From Allochromatium humboldtianum (GTDB taxonomy: Bacteria > Pseudomonadota > Gammaproteobacteria > Chromatiales > Chromatiaceae), in the NCBI RefSeq assembly GCF_013385175.1, contig NZ_JABZEO010000008.1:1-64000 (forward strand): a DNA stretch of 64,000 nucleotides, read 5' to 3'. The position numbers were made by a program, and so were the translations under genes. The first letter of the stretch is position 1. Every line of letters begins with the position of its first letter. The notes under the pieces were generated by a model that worked only from the letters and a program-made list of their open reading frames with translations, was not told the origin of the DNA and did not search any database. This document shows positions 51,758-61,202 of this stretch, one piece after another.

Positions 51758-52951
51758 TCAGAACGCATCCCCAGGCACGCGCACCCAGCCTTCCATGATC
51801 ACCCGCGCGCTGCGGCTCATGATGGCCTTGGTCACGGTCCAGTTTCCATCGACCTGTTTGGCCTCAGCGCCGACCCGCAACGTACCCGAAGGATGACCGA
51901 ACCGCACCGCCGTGCGCTCGCCACCGCCGGCGGCGAGATTGACGAGCGTTCCGGGGATGGCCGCCGCCGTGCCGATGGCCACCGCCGCCGTGCCCATCAT
52001 GGCGTGATGCAGCTTGCCCATCGAGAGCGCACGCACGCACAGATCGATCTCGCTCGCCGCGACCGGCTTGCCGCTGGAGGCGACATAGTCGGTCGGCGGG
52101 GCGACGAAGGCGACCTTGGGTGTGTGCTGACGGGTCGCCGCCTCGCTGATGTCCTTGATCAGCCCCATGCGCAGCGCGCCATGGGCGCGGATGGTCTCGA
52201 ACATGGCCAGCGCCTTGGGATCGCCGTTGATAGCCTCCTGCAACTCGGTGCCGGTATAACCGATCGCCTCAGCGTTGACGAAGATGGTCGGAATGCCGGC
52301 ATTGATCAGCGTCGCCTTGAGCGTGCCGACACCGGGCACGTCGAGGTCATCGACCAGATTGCCGGTCGGGAACATGGAGCTGCCGCCCTCCCCTTCGCCC
52401 TCGTCGGCCGGATCGAGGAATTCGAGCTGCACCTCGGCAGCCGGGAAGGTCACGCCGTCCAGCTCGAAGTCGCCGGTCTCCTGCACGGCACCATCGGTGA
52501 TGGGGACGTGCGCGATGATGGTTTTGCCGATGTTGGCCTGCCAGATCCGCACGGTCGCCAGGCCATTCTGCGGGAGGCGGTCGGCATCGACCAACCCGGA
52601 GGCGATGGCGAACGAGCCGACCGCCGCCGACAGGTTGCCGCAATTGCCGCTCCAGTCGACGAAGGCGGTGTCGATCGACACCTGACCGAAGAGATAGTCG
52701 ACATCGTGGTCCGGCCGACGGCTCTTGGCGAGGATGACGGTCTTGCTGGTGCTGGAGGTCGCCCCGCCCATTCCGTCGATCTGTTTGCCGTAGGGGTCGG
52801 GACTGCCGATGACGCGCAGCAGCAACGCATCGCGCGCCGCACCCGGCACCTGACAGGATTCGGGCAGGTCTTGCAGACGGAAGAAGACGCCCTTGCTGGT
52901 CCCGCCACGCATGTAGGTGGCAGGGATCTTGATTTGGGGTGTGTGGCTCAT
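51758..52951 (-). CDS. prpF: PrpF-type isomerase, AcnD accessory protein
   Basis: 397 residues with the PrpF/methylitaconate isomerase-type start (IPATYMRGGTSKGVFF), SPDPYGKQIDGMGG, DWSGNCGNLSAAVG and a C-terminal VRFGHPSGTLRVGAE. PrpF works with AcnD in the methylcitrate pathway, isomerising the AcnD product. It lies 66 bases downstream of acnD on the same strand, the classic pairing. The ATG at 52951 gives the family N-terminus. Confidence 0.9.
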   Translation of the reverse strand: MSHTPQIKIPATYMRGGTSKGVFFRLQDLPESCQVPGAARDALLLRVIGSPDPYGKQIDGMGGATSSTSKTVILAKSRRPDHDVDYLFGQVSIDTAFVDWSGNCGNLSAAVGSFAIASGLVDADRLPQNGLATVRIWQANIGKTIIAHVPITDGAVQETGDFELDGVTFPAAEVQLEFLDPADEGEGEGGSSMFPTGNLVDDLDVPGVGTLKATLINAGIPTIFVNAEAIGYTGTELQEAINGDPKALAMFETIRAHGALRMGLIKDISEAATRQHTPKVAFVAPPTDYVASSGKPVAASEIDLCVRALSMGKLHHAMMGTAAVAIGTAAAIPGTLVNLAAGGGERTAVRFGHPSGTLRVGAEAKQVDGNWTVTKAIMSRSARVIMEGWVRVPGDAF

Positions 52952-52984
52952 TGAATGGGATTCCGCAACACTGTGGCGCTGTTT

Positions 52985-53009
52985 CCCCTCTCTCACGCGG
53001 AGAGAGGGG
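52985..53009. repeat. Intercistronic hairpin between acnD and prpF
   Basis: CCCCTCTCTC (52985-52994) and GAGAGAGGGG (53000-53009) form a perfect 10-bp stem with a 5-base loop. No T run follows on the minus strand, so it looks more like an mRNA-stabilising or attenuating stem than a terminator. It shares TTTCCCCTCTC with the terminator at 51185. Confidence 0.5.
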
Positions 53010-53017
53010 CGCGGCTC

Positions 53018-55609
53018 TCAAGCCGCCTTGGTCGATTCGAGGAAGTCCTGGGCGAAACGTTGCAGCACGCCGCCGGCCTCGTAGATCGAGACCTCTTCGG
53101 CGGTGTCGAGCCGGCAGGTCACAGGCACCTCGACGCGCTCGCCGTTCCGGCGCTGGATGACCAGGGTCAGATCGGCGCGCGGACGGCGCTCGCCGATGAC
53201 GTCATAGGTCTCAGTGCCGTCGATGCCGAGCGTCTTGCGGTTCACGCCCGGCTTGAACTCCAGCGGCAGCACGCCCATGCCGATCAGGTTGGTGCGGTGG
53301 ATGCGCTCGAAGCCCTCGGCGACGATGACCTCGACCCCGGCCAGACGCACGCCCTTGGCCGCCCAGTCGCGCGAGGAACCCTGACCATAGTCGGCGCCAG
53401 CGATGACGATGAGCGGCTGGTTACGGTTCATGTAGGTCTCGATCGCTTCCCACATGCGCATGACCGTGCCGTCCGGCTCGACCCGCGCCAGCGAACCCTG
53501 CTTGACCTGACCGTCGACCACGGCCATCTCGTTGATGAGCTTGGGATTGGCGAAGGTGGCGCGCTGAGCGGTCAGATGGTCGCCGCGATGGGTCGCGTAG
53601 GAGTTGAAGTCCTCCTCGGGCAGACCCATGCGCGCCAGATACTCGCCCGCCGCGCTGTTGGGCAGGATGGCGTTGGACGGCGAGAGATGGTCGGTGGTGA
53701 TGTTGTCCGGCAGCACAGCCAGCGGACGCATGCCCTTCAGCGTCCGCTCACCGGCCAGCGCGCCTTCCCAATACGGCGGACGACGGATGTAGGTACTCTG
53801 CGGACGCCAGTCGTAGAGCGGACTCACCTTCTCGCCGGTCTCGGCCCGGACAGCGAACATCGGCTCGTAAACCTGGCGGAACTGCTCCGGCTTGACGCTG
53901 GCGGCAACGACGGCGTCGATCTCGTCGTCCGACGGCCAGATGTCCTTCAACCGGATCTCCTGACCGTCGACCACGGCGAGCACATCCTTCTCGATGTCGA
54001 AGCGGATGGTGCCGGCGATGGCATAGGCGACGACCAGCGGCGGCGAGGCCAGGAACGCCTGCTTGGCATAGGGATGGATGCGGCCATCGAAGTTGCGGTT
54101 GCCCGAGAGCACGGCGGTGGCATAGAGATCGCGGTCGATGATCTCCTGCTGGATCTTGGGATCGAGCGCGCCGGACATGCCGTTGCAGGTGGTGCAGGCG
54201 AAACCGACGATACCGAAGCCGAGCTGCTCCAGCTCCGACAGCAGCCCGGCTTCCTTCAGATACATGGGCACGGTCTTGGAGCCGGGCGCGAGCGAACTCT
54301 TGACCCAGGGCTTGCGCGTCAGTCCGAGCCGGTTGGCGTTGCGCGCCAGCAGCCCGGCGGCGATGACGTTGCGCGGATTGCTGGTGTTGGTGCAGCTGGT
54401 GATGGCGGCGATGATGACGGCGCCATCAGGCATCTGACCCGGAACCTCGTCCCACTGACCGGCGATCCCCTTGGCCGCGAGATCGGCGGTCGCCACACGC
54501 GCATGCGGGTTGGACGGACCGGCGAGGTTGCGGACCACGCTCGACAGGTCGAATTTCAGAGTGCGCTCGTACTGCGCATTCTTCAGCGTGTCGGCCCAGA
54601 GTCCGGTTTCCTTGGCATAGGTCTCGACCAGCTTCACCTGCGCATCGTCGCGCCCGGTCAGGCGCAGATAGTCGATCGTCTGCCCGTCGATGTGGAAGAG
54701 CGCCGCCGTGGCGCCATACTCCGGGCACATGTTGGAGATGCTGGCGCGATCGCCGATGGTCAGGGCCGCCGCCCCCTCGCCGTGGAATTCGAGATAGGCG
54801 CCGACGACCTTCTCCTTGCGCAGGAACTCGGTCAGGGCCAGCACCACGTCGGTCGCCGTGATGCCCGGTTGCGGCTTGCCGGTCAGCTCGACGCCGACGA
54901 TCTCAGGCAGGCGCATCCAGGACGCACGCCCCAGCATCACGTTCTCGGCCTCCAGCCCGCCGACGCCGATGGCGATCACGCCCAACGCATCGACATGCGG
55001 CGTATGGCTGTCGGTGCCGACCAGGGTATCGGGGAAGGCCACACCGTCACGCGCCTGGATCACCGGACTCATCCGCTCCAGATTGATCTGATGCATGATG
55101 CCGTTTCCGGCCGGGATCACGTCGACATTGTCGAAGGCCAGTTTGGTCCACTCGATGAAGTGGAAGCGATCTTCGTTGCGCCGATCCTCGATGGCGCGGT
55201 TCTTGGCGAAGGCATCCGGATCATAGCCGCCGCACTCGACCGCCAGCGAATGATCGACGACGAGTTGCACCGGCACCACCGGATTGACCTTGGCCGGATC
55301 GCCGCCCTGATCGGCGATGGCATCGCGCAGCCCGGCCAGATCGACCAGCGCGGTCTGGCCCAGGATGTCGTGACAGACCACGCGCGCCGGGAACCAGGGG
55401 AAATCGCGCTCGCGCTTGCATTCGACGATCTGCCGAAGCGAATCGCTCAGAATCGCCGGATCACAGCGCCGGACCAGATTCTCGGCCAGCACGCGCGCGG
55501 TATAGGGCAGTCCGTCATAGGCGCCGGGCGCGATCGCTTCAATCGCGGCGCGGGCGTCGAAATAGTCCAGATCGGTTCCAGGCAGGGGCTTGCGATTGGT
55601 GGTATTCAT
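53018..55609 (-). CDS. acnD: Fe-S-dependent 2-methylcitrate dehydratase/aconitase AcnD
   Basis: 863 residues, full length for the AcnA/AcnD group. Motifs for the 4Fe-4S cluster are TSCTNTSNP and FACTTCNGMSG. The N-terminal FPARVVCHDILGQTALVDLAG, DSHTPHVDALG and the C-terminal YGQGSSRDWAAKG swivel-domain motif are aconitase signatures. The prpF gene directly downstream identifies it as AcnD, which dehydrates 2-methylcitrate in propionate breakdown and can also act as an aconitase. No prpB or prpC lies beside it in the window. Confidence 0.9.
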   Translation of the reverse strand: MNTTNRKPLPGTDLDYFDARAAIEAIAPGAYDGLPYTARVLAENLVRRCDPAILSDSLRQIVECKRERDFPWFPARVVCHDILGQTALVDLAGLRDAIADQGGDPAKVNPVVPVQLVVDHSLAVECGGYDPDAFAKNRAIEDRRNEDRFHFIEWTKLAFDNVDVIPAGNGIMHQINLERMSPVIQARDGVAFPDTLVGTDSHTPHVDALGVIAIGVGGLEAENVMLGRASWMRLPEIVGVELTGKPQPGITATDVVLALTEFLRKEKVVGAYLEFHGEGAAALTIGDRASISNMCPEYGATAALFHIDGQTIDYLRLTGRDDAQVKLVETYAKETGLWADTLKNAQYERTLKFDLSSVVRNLAGPSNPHARVATADLAAKGIAGQWDEVPGQMPDGAVIIAAITSCTNTSNPRNVIAAGLLARNANRLGLTRKPWVKSSLAPGSKTVPMYLKEAGLLSELEQLGFGIVGFACTTCNGMSGALDPKIQQEIIDRDLYATAVLSGNRNFDGRIHPYAKQAFLASPPLVVAYAIAGTIRFDIEKDVLAVVDGQEIRLKDIWPSDDEIDAVVAASVKPEQFRQVYEPMFAVRAETGEKVSPLYDWRPQSTYIRRPPYWEGALAGERTLKGMRPLAVLPDNITTDHLSPSNAILPNSAAGEYLARMGLPEEDFNSYATHRGDHLTAQRATFANPKLINEMAVVDGQVKQGSLARVEPDGTVMRMWEAIETYMNRNQPLIVIAGADYGQGSSRDWAAKGVRLAGVEVIVAEGFERIHRTNLIGMGVLPLEFKPGVNRKTLGIDGTETYDVIGERRPRADLTLVIQRRNGERVEVPVTCRLDTAEEVSIYEAGGVLQRFAQDFLESTKAA

Positions 55610-55651
55610 CGATGCTCTAAATTATTGGAAATCAAAACTGAAACACAAAAA

Positions 55652-55695
55652 CCGCTCATGGGCGCGCCTCCATCCGGCGTCACATCCATGAGCGG
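55652..55695 (-). terminator. Minus-strand terminator between the 42-residue gene and acnD
   Basis: CCGCTCATGG (55652-55661) and CCATGAGCGG (55686-55695) form a perfect 10-bp stem with a 24-base loop. Reading the minus strand, the stem is followed by TTTTTGTGTTT. It ends the small upstream gene, or may attenuate read-through into acnD, whose start is 43 bases further. Confidence 0.7.
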
Positions 55696-55728
55696 CTGTC
55701 TTCACGCAAGACAGGCTTTGACGACGAC

Positions 55729-55857
55729 TCAATCGTGCTTTTCGGGGATGCGCACCAGCTTGACGAAACGGGCCTGGATACCACGCGCCCAGGCCGGCTG
55801 CGGCCAATTCCAACCGATCGCGATGCCAATCGCGATACCAATCAATATCTGAACCAT
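55729..55857 (-). CDS. 42-residue single-helix membrane protein
   Basis: The ATG has the strong ribosome binding site AGAGGAAA about 8 bases upstream. The protein has one Ile/Gly-rich helix (MVQILIGIAIGIAIGW) followed by a basic tail ending RIPEKHD. No family is recognised. It lies upstream of acnD and is separated from it by a terminator. Confidence 0.6.
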   Translation of the reverse strand: MVQILIGIAIGIAIGWNWPQPAWARGIQARFVKLVRIPEKHD

Positions 55858-55968
55858 GCGCGTTTCCTCTTGTTGGCGTTGAAGACGAGCCATGTGTCCG
55901 ACCGGGCGTCGGACCGGATGCCGGATTATCCCATATCGTGCGTGCACGGCTTAAGACACGAAAATCGG

Positions 55969-56739
55969 TCAGATTTCGTCTTCGAGACGAAAACCGAAGA
56001 TCTCGAGCACGATGCCGGTCATGGAGCCGCCGAGCATCCCGCCCAGCAGGCCCGGCGGGATGTCGTGCAACACCTGCGCGATCGCCTGCTGGGTGCGCAC
56101 ATCCAGCACGGTCGCCGTGGTGTTGCCGAGAATCCAGATGCTCCCGGCCACGACAGCGGCGACCAGTCCCGCCACCAGGGGTGCGGAGACGACGCCCGGC
56201 AGCCAGGCGATGCCGAGCCTGACCAGCCAGCGCTCGGAGAGCTCGAACAGGGCTCCGGCCAGCGCCACCAGACCGGCGGTCAGCACGAACACCCCGACTG
56301 GTTCGCCCAGGAACCACAGCGCCAGGCTCAGCAGTGTCGCCGCCAGGAGTCCGGTGAGCAGTCCGGTGAGCGTCTCGGCCAATGGACGGCTGCCGCCGGC
56401 CACCATCCAGGAATAAAATCCACCGGCCAGGACACCCGCCCCAGCCGCGAGACCCGAGATCATCAGCAGATCGATGTCATGCCCGATGACGATCAGATAG
56501 CCGATCGAGGCCAGGACACCGGCCATGGAGCCTACCAGCGCGACCGGCATCGCGCTATAAAAGGCCGTGGTCGTCATGGACGCGGCGGCGGTGGCCACGA
56601 CCAGCGGCAGCCATCCCGTCAGACCCACGACCAGCAGGAGCCGATGCAGGCCGGCGAAGAGCGCGCCGAACAGCGCCCCGGCGAAACCCCATACAATGAG
56701 CGCCAGAACGATCGCGGTGAAACGGTCCTTGGATTGCAT
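55969..56739 (-). CDS. Polytopic membrane protein of unknown function
   Basis: 256 residues with about seven hydrophobic segments rich in Ala, Gly, Leu and Val, for example IVLALIVWGFAGALFGALFAG and LLTGLLAATLLSLALWFLG. The C-terminal tail PPGLLGGMLGGSMTGIVLEIFG precedes an acidic end (FRLEDEI). The ATG at 56739 is preferred because the residues before it are not protein-like. No conserved catalytic motif was recognised. Confidence 0.65.
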   Translation of the reverse strand: MQSKDRFTAIVLALIVWGFAGALFGALFAGLHRLLLVVGLTGWLPLVVATAAASMTTTAFYSAMPVALVGSMAGVLASIGYLIVIGHDIDLLMISGLAAGAGVLAGGFYSWMVAGGSRPLAETLTGLLTGLLAATLLSLALWFLGEPVGVFVLTAGLVALAGALFELSERWLVRLGIAWLPGVVSAPLVAGLVAAVVAGSIWILGNTTATVLDVRTQQAIAQVLHDIPPGLLGGMLGGSMTGIVLEIFGFRLEDEI

Positions 56740-56899
56740 GATTGAATACCCGGCGGTGTTGAACGGCACTCCGATTCTCCGGAATCCTTGTGATCCGGCT
56801 CCCCCGCGAACGATGCACCGGGACGCGCATCACGCACTCCAGGCGAGTATCACCGCTCGTCATGGCCTACACTAGCCTCTTCCATGATTCCGGACATTG

Positions 56900-57832
56900 A
56901 TGCGCGGCATGTATCAGTCCCCACTCAACGGCAGTAAACGCAAGATCGATGGCGTCATGCGCGTCTATTATGACGGCTATTGGATCAAATATTACGAACC
57001 GCCGCCCGACAGTTTCGAGGTCCGGCGCCAGCTCATCCAGGCCCTCACGCGCCGCCTGTTCAACCATGTCGAGCATGGCATCAACATCCCAGGCGCGCGG
57101 CTCAGGGAGGCGCGCGCCGCCTACGAGGCCGAGACCGACACCGAGCGCAAGCGCGTCAACGGCGCCATGCTGGCCGGCGCGCTCTTCAACCGCGCCGCCG
57201 ACATCTTCCATAGCCTAGTCGATCTGCAGACGGCCGGGGTCGAGATTCCGCCCGACCATGCGCTGATGCGCGAATGCGGACACTGTCTGATCGAAGCGCT
57301 CGAACTGGGCAAGATGGTGCGCCATCGCGGCGGCGACGAGGGGATCGACGAGCTCTGGGGCGAGCCGTTCAAGGCATTCTCGATGCCGATCGAGGCCTTC
57401 TATTCGAGCCGCTATCTCAAGATCGCCATGACCATGCACGACATCGACCGCATCACGGGGGCCATGAAGGCGACCTTCGCCGGCAGTCGTCAGATCCTCG
57501 GTCTGGATGCACGGCTCGATGAACTCAACACCACGGCCAAGCGCAAGTGCGAGATCCTGCGCACCGACCCGGAGGTCTTCGACGTCTGGCCGACCTATGT
57601 CGTCGCCAGCGACCGGGTGCGCAATCTCGATCCGATCATGCCGACCATCCACGACGCCGTCGATGTGCGCGAGGCGGTCGAGGGCACGCGGCTGCTGCGC
57701 GACGGCACCGATCTGATCAGCTTCATCGTGCGCGCGCGCGTGCCCATGCCCAAGAGCGCCCGCGAATACGTCGATCGCTGTCAGCAGTTCAGGCGCACCT
57801 ATATCGAACCCTATCTGAGCCGTCCCGTCTGA
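56900..57832 (+). CDS. Conserved-looking soluble protein of unknown function
   Basis: 310 residues without signal or membrane segments. It is rich in Arg, Asp and Glu, with notable stretches DGYWIKYYEPPPDSFEVRR, FNHVEHGINIPGARLR, FSMPIEAFYSSRYLKIAM and EVFDVWPTYVVASDRVRNLD. I recognise no family. The ATG at 56900 follows an in-frame TTG by 3 bases. It converges on the TraB-like gene 23 bases away. Confidence 0.65.
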   Translation: MRGMYQSPLNGSKRKIDGVMRVYYDGYWIKYYEPPPDSFEVRRQLIQALTRRLFNHVEHGINIPGARLREARAAYEAETDTERKRVNGAMLAGALFNRAADIFHSLVDLQTAGVEIPPDHALMRECGHCLIEALELGKMVRHRGGDEGIDELWGEPFKAFSMPIEAFYSSRYLKIAMTMHDIDRITGAMKATFAGSRQILGLDARLDELNTTAKRKCEILRTDPEVFDVWPTYVVASDRVRNLDPIMPTIHDAVDVREAVEGTRLLRDGTDLISFIVRARVPMPKSAREYVDRCQQFRRTYIEPYLSRPV

Positions 57833-57855
57833 GCCTGTGACCCGTAACGCTCAGG

Positions 57856-59058
57856 TCAACCGCCGGCATGGATCAGACGCTCGACGACGCGCAGGCCGGC
57901 GACATAGGTGCCGATTCCGGCGCCCAGGCTGCTCAGGACGAAGACGACCAGCACGCGCGAGACCCGGTTGCGCCACCAGCCGGTCCAGGTGGCCACATCG
58001 GCGCGCAGACGGCTGAAGTCCCCGACGCTCGGCTTGCGCAGATAGAGTTCGACGGCGCCCGTGATCATGCCGGCGCCGATGGCCGGATTGAGCGTGGTCA
58101 GGGGCGCGGCGAGGAAGGCCGAGAGGATGGTGAGCGGATGCCCGGCGGCGAGCAGGGTGCCGAGCGCCGAGAGTCCGCCCGTGATCAGCGCCCAGCCGAT
58201 CAGCAGATCCAGCCCCAGTTCGGGACTGACAGCGAATCCATAGCCGAAACCGGCCAGGATCAGGACCAGCAGCGTCCAGCCGAACACGGCGGGCCAGCGA
58301 CTCGGCGGCGGCACCCGTTCGAGCGTGCTCAACACCTCGCCCGGATCGGTGCGATCCGTCTCCAGCGCCTCGGCCACGCCCTTGAGATGACCGGCGCCGA
58401 TCACGACCAGGGCGCGTTTGGCGCCCACGCGCGCCAGCTCACGCCGGAGCTTGGCGGCCATATAGCGGTCGCGTTCCTCGATCAGGGGGACATAGAGATC
58501 CCGACGCTCGGCGGCGAACTCAGCGAAGGCCGTTTCGAGCACATCGCCCTCCTTGAGCCGCTCGACCTCGTCCTCGGTCACTTCGTCGGAACTGAGCATG
58601 GCCGTCAGCAGACCGGCGAACAGCCCATAGCGCTTCCACCAGCCGAGATTGGCCGAGATGCGCTTGAGCGTGATGCCGATCTCGCGATCGACGAGCAGCA
58701 GGTTCAGGCCCTGATCCTTGGCCAACCGCAGGGCGGTGCGCTGCTCGGCGCCCGGCTCGATGCCGAACTGGTCGGCGAGCCGCTGCTGATAGGCCGCGAG
58801 CACCAGATTGGCGACGACCATATAGACGCGGTTCTGGCGGATGACCGAGAACAGATCCATCTGCGCCAGGGTGCGCGGGTCCATCAGGGCATTGAAACGG
58901 CTACGGCAGAGTTCGACGGCCACGCTGTCGTAGTCGCCGGACTGGATCAGCTTGCGGACCTGATCGGCGCTGGCGCGCGAGACGTGGGCCGTGCCGAGCA
59001 CCGTCAGCTCGACCCCATCGATCACCAGATCGCGCCTTGGTTCCATCGAATCGGCCAT
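57856..59058 (-). CDS. TraB/PrgY-family membrane protein
   Basis: 400 residues. The N-terminal half carries the TraB signatures LTVLGTAHVSRAS, VAVELCRSRFNAL, DREIGITLKR and VVIGAGHLKGVAEAL, the first two holding the conserved GxxH and E motifs of the TIKI-like metalloprotease superfamily. The C-terminal 150 residues form about four membrane helices. PrgY/TraB limits peptide pheromone in enterococci; the role here is unknown. The ATG at 59058 starts just before the conserved domain. Confidence 0.82.
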   Translation of the reverse strand: MADSMEPRRDLVIDGVELTVLGTAHVSRASADQVRKLIQSGDYDSVAVELCRSRFNALMDPRTLAQMDLFSVIRQNRVYMVVANLVLAAYQQRLADQFGIEPGAEQRTALRLAKDQGLNLLLVDREIGITLKRISANLGWWKRYGLFAGLLTAMLSSDEVTEDEVERLKEGDVLETAFAEFAAERRDLYVPLIEERDRYMAAKLRRELARVGAKRALVVIGAGHLKGVAEALETDRTDPGEVLSTLERVPPPSRWPAVFGWTLLVLILAGFGYGFAVSPELGLDLLIGWALITGGLSALGTLLAAGHPLTILSAFLAAPLTTLNPAIGAGMITGAVELYLRKPSVGDFSRLRADVATWTGWWRNRVSRVLVVFVLSSLGAGIGTYVAGLRVVERLIHAGG

Positions 59059-59247
59059 GGTTTCTCGTGACTCGTGTTGGACAAAGGGCGGCATGATACC
59101 GAGACTTGGGGGCGTTTCCCAAACCGAGCGACCTGGCTCGGCGCCGTCGCCGAGCCTTGGTGCGTATCGCACCGATGCCGTATCATCGCGCTCGAAGCCC
59201 GCTCCCAGGGAATACCGTTCAGCCTTCTCACCAGACGCCGAGCCGCT

Positions 59248-59718
59248 ATGAGCACCACAGCCGTTGGAGCCTCCAGGATCGCTTCGATCATTCCGCTGTC
59301 CGCCGACCGTCGTTTGAAATCCGTGGTCGCCGTCGCGCTGGCGGCCGCGATGCTGCTTGGCTGCAATCCGGTCAAACAGGATCGGATGACGGACACGCTC
59401 CAGAACGCGACCAACGGCTATCAGAACGCACTGCGCTGGGGGTACTACGAGAACGCCTACGGCTATATCCATCCCGACCGGCGCGGCGAGGCGCTCTCGC
59501 CCGAGACCCTGGAGGGACTGCGTCTGACGGGCTATGACGTGATCCAGCCGCCGCTGATGAACGCCGAGGCGGAAACCGCGACCCAGATCGTCGCCATCGA
59601 CTACCTCTACGAGGATCGGCAGGTCGTCAAACAGCTCAAGGACCGTCAGCTCTGGCGCTATGACGCCGAGAAGAAGGGCTGGTGGCTCGAATCCGGCCTG
59701 CCCGCCTTCAAGCGATGA
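59248..59718 (+). CDS. Small lipoprotein of unknown function
   Basis: 156 residues. A hydrophobic signal (VVAVALAAAMLLGC) ends in the lipobox LLGC, so the mature protein should be a lipid-anchored periplasmic protein of about 115 residues. The segments NALRWGYYENAYGYIHPDRRG and LWRYDAEKKGWWLESGLP look like a small NTF2-like or lipoprotein fold, but no family is certain. Its TGA overlaps the ATG of the next gene, so the two are coupled. Confidence 0.75.
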   Translation: MSTTAVGASRIASIIPLSADRRLKSVVAVALAAAMLLGCNPVKQDRMTDTLQNATNGYQNALRWGYYENAYGYIHPDRRGEALSPETLEGLRLTGYDVIQPPLMNAEAETATQIVAIDYLYEDRQVVKQLKDRQLWRYDAEKKGWWLESGLPAFKR

Positions 59719-60029
59719 GTCATCTGCTCATCGTCTGCCTGTTGCTGCTGCTCGGCTGGTTCTGGCTCGACAGCCTGCGCGCGCGCGAGATCGCGATCGG
59801 TCTCTGTCAGGCCGCCTGCCGGCAGCGCGATCTGCAATGGCTCGATCAGACCGTGGCCCTGCGCCGGCTCGGACTGACCTGGCGTTCGGAGGGCGTGCGA
59901 CTGCGGCGCGTCTATCGCTTCGACTTCAGCGAGGAAGGCATGGAGCGGCGCCAGGGCTATATCGTGATGCGCGGCCTGAATCTGGAGGAACTCAGCTTCG
60001 GGTTGCCCGATCGGGTAGCGGACGCCTGA
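59715..60029 (+). CDS. DUF3301-like protein
   Basis: 104 residues: an N-terminal helix (LLIVCLLLLLGWFWLDSLRAREIA), then ACRQRDLQWLDQTVALRRL and YRFDFSEEG, the pattern of the DUF3301 family of gammaproteobacteria. The function is unknown. Its start overlaps the lipoprotein stop (ATGA) and it converges on sspB. Confidence 0.75.
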   Translation: MSHLLIVCLLLLLGWFWLDSLRAREIAIGLCQAACRQRDLQWLDQTVALRRLGLTWRSEGVRLRRVYRFDFSEEGMERRQGYIVMRGLNLEELSFGLPDRVADA

Positions 60030-60041
60030 AACGGCCACACC

Positions 60042-60527
60042 CTATTTGACGACCTTGAGCGTCGGAGCACCCTTCTTGCCCTTGGGGCGATCGGGTGAGG
60101 GTTTGTCGCCCGAACCGCCCGGCTTGCTGCTGGGCAACGGCGCCAGCTTGGGACCGGCGGCGGGCGCATTGGCCGCCTGGGTCGGCTCGGGATACGCCGG
60201 GTCGGGAAAGACCATGCCCTGCCCGTTCTCGCGAGTGAAGATGCCGACCACGGCCTCGGTCGGCACCAGCACCTCGCGCGCCGTGCCGCCGAAACGCGCC
60301 CCGAACTCGATCCACTCGTTGCCGATGACCAAGCCGCGCACCGCGCCAGGCGCGATGTTGAGCACGATGCGCCCGTCGGCGACGAACTCCATCGGCACGC
60401 GCGTATCGGGAAAGCCCGCGTCCACCACCAGATGGGGCGTCATCTGATTGTCCAGGATCCACTCATAGATGGCCCGGACCAGATAGGGCTTGCTGGAGGT
60501 CATGCTGTCGTCTGTGGTGTCGTTCAT
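60042..60527 (-). CDS. sspB: Stringent starvation protein B, ClpXP adaptor
   Basis: 161 residues. The N-terminal domain (KPYLVRAIYEWILDNQMTPHLVVDA, here residues 13-37, and GGTAREVLVPTEAVVGIFTREN) is the ssrA-tag-binding fold. A flexible Pro/Gly/Ser/Lys linker ends in PTLKVVK, the ClpX-tethering motif. It delivers ssrA-tagged proteins to ClpXP. The ATG overlaps the sspA stop (ATGA). Confidence 0.93.
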   Translation of the reverse strand: MNDTTDDSMTSSKPYLVRAIYEWILDNQMTPHLVVDAGFPDTRVPMEFVADGRIVLNIAPGAVRGLVIGNEWIEFGARFGGTAREVLVPTEAVVGIFTRENGQGMVFPDPAYPEPTQAANAPAAGPKLAPLPSSKPGGSGDKPSPDRPKGKKGAPTLKVVK

Positions 60528-61132
60528 CGGCGGAGATCCGCGATCATCTCTTTTTCGGCCTCGGTGAGGCTGCGACGGAAGGCCTCCCAGGTGAAGATCC
60601 GTTTCATGTAGACCCGGATCGGATCGGCCTGCTTGGGCAACTCGACGCCGAGCACCGGCAGACGCCACAACAGCGGCGCGACGCAACAGTCCACCAGCGA
60701 GAACTCCTCGCTCATGAAGAATTCGTGGGCCCCGAACACGGGCGCGGTGGCGGTCAGACTCTCGCGCAGTTCCTTGCGGGCCTGCTCGACCTCGTCGCCC
60801 TCGCCGTGCAGGATGCGCCCCATGAGCGAATACCAGTCCCGATCGACGCGGTACATGAACAGCCGCGCATTGGCGCGCGAGACCGGATCGACCGGCAGCA
60901 GCGGCGGATGGGGAAAGCGCTCGTCGAGATATTCCATGATGATCCGCGACTCATAGAGACGCAGATCGCGATCGACGAAGGTCGGGACCGTCCCATAGGG
61001 GTTGAAGTCCATCACCTCATCGGGCAGGGCCTTGGCATCGACGTCCACCACGTCGACCGCGATCCCTTTTTCGGCCAGGACCATCCTGACCCGATGGCAA
61101 TAGGGACAGGCAGGATCGGAATAGAGGGTCAT
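60524..61132 (-). CDS. sspA: Stringent starvation protein A, GST-fold
   Basis: 202 residues: a thioredoxin-like N-terminal domain (MTLYSDPACPYCHRVR, FNPYGTVPTFVDRDLRLYES) and a helical GST C-terminal domain (FSLVDCCVAPLLWRLP). SspA binds RNA polymerase in enterobacteria and affects starvation and acid responses. Gene order petABC-sspA-sspB is common in gammaproteobacteria. The terminator at 61165 separates it from petC. Confidence 0.92.
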   Translation of the reverse strand: MTLYSDPACPYCHRVRMVLAEKGIAVDVVDVDAKALPDEVMDFNPYGTVPTFVDRDLRLYESRIIMEYLDERFPHPPLLPVDPVSRANARLFMYRVDRDWYSLMGRILHGEGDEVEQARKELRESLTATAPVFGAHEFFMSEEFSLVDCCVAPLLWRLPVLGVELPKQADPIRVYMKRIFTWEAFRRSLTEAEKEMIADLRR

Positions 61133-61164
61133 TGCAGTACCGATTGGCAAGGCGGGAACGAAAA

Positions 61165-61190
61165 GCGGCGGCCTGGGATCAGGCCGCCGC
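61165..61190 (-). terminator. Rho-independent terminator of petABC
   Basis: GCGGCGGCCT (61165-61174) and AGGCCGCCGC (61181-61190) form a perfect 10-bp GC stem with a 6-base loop, followed on the minus strand by TTTT. It lies 12 bases after the petC stop. Confidence 0.85.
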
Positions 61191-61202
61191 CGTGGCGTCC
61201 GA

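Noticed and set aside
52955-55852. 965-codon plus-strand frame opposite acnD
   Set aside because: Antisense of a clear aconitase with intact Fe-S motifs; the translation is His/Gly/Arg-rich and featureless.
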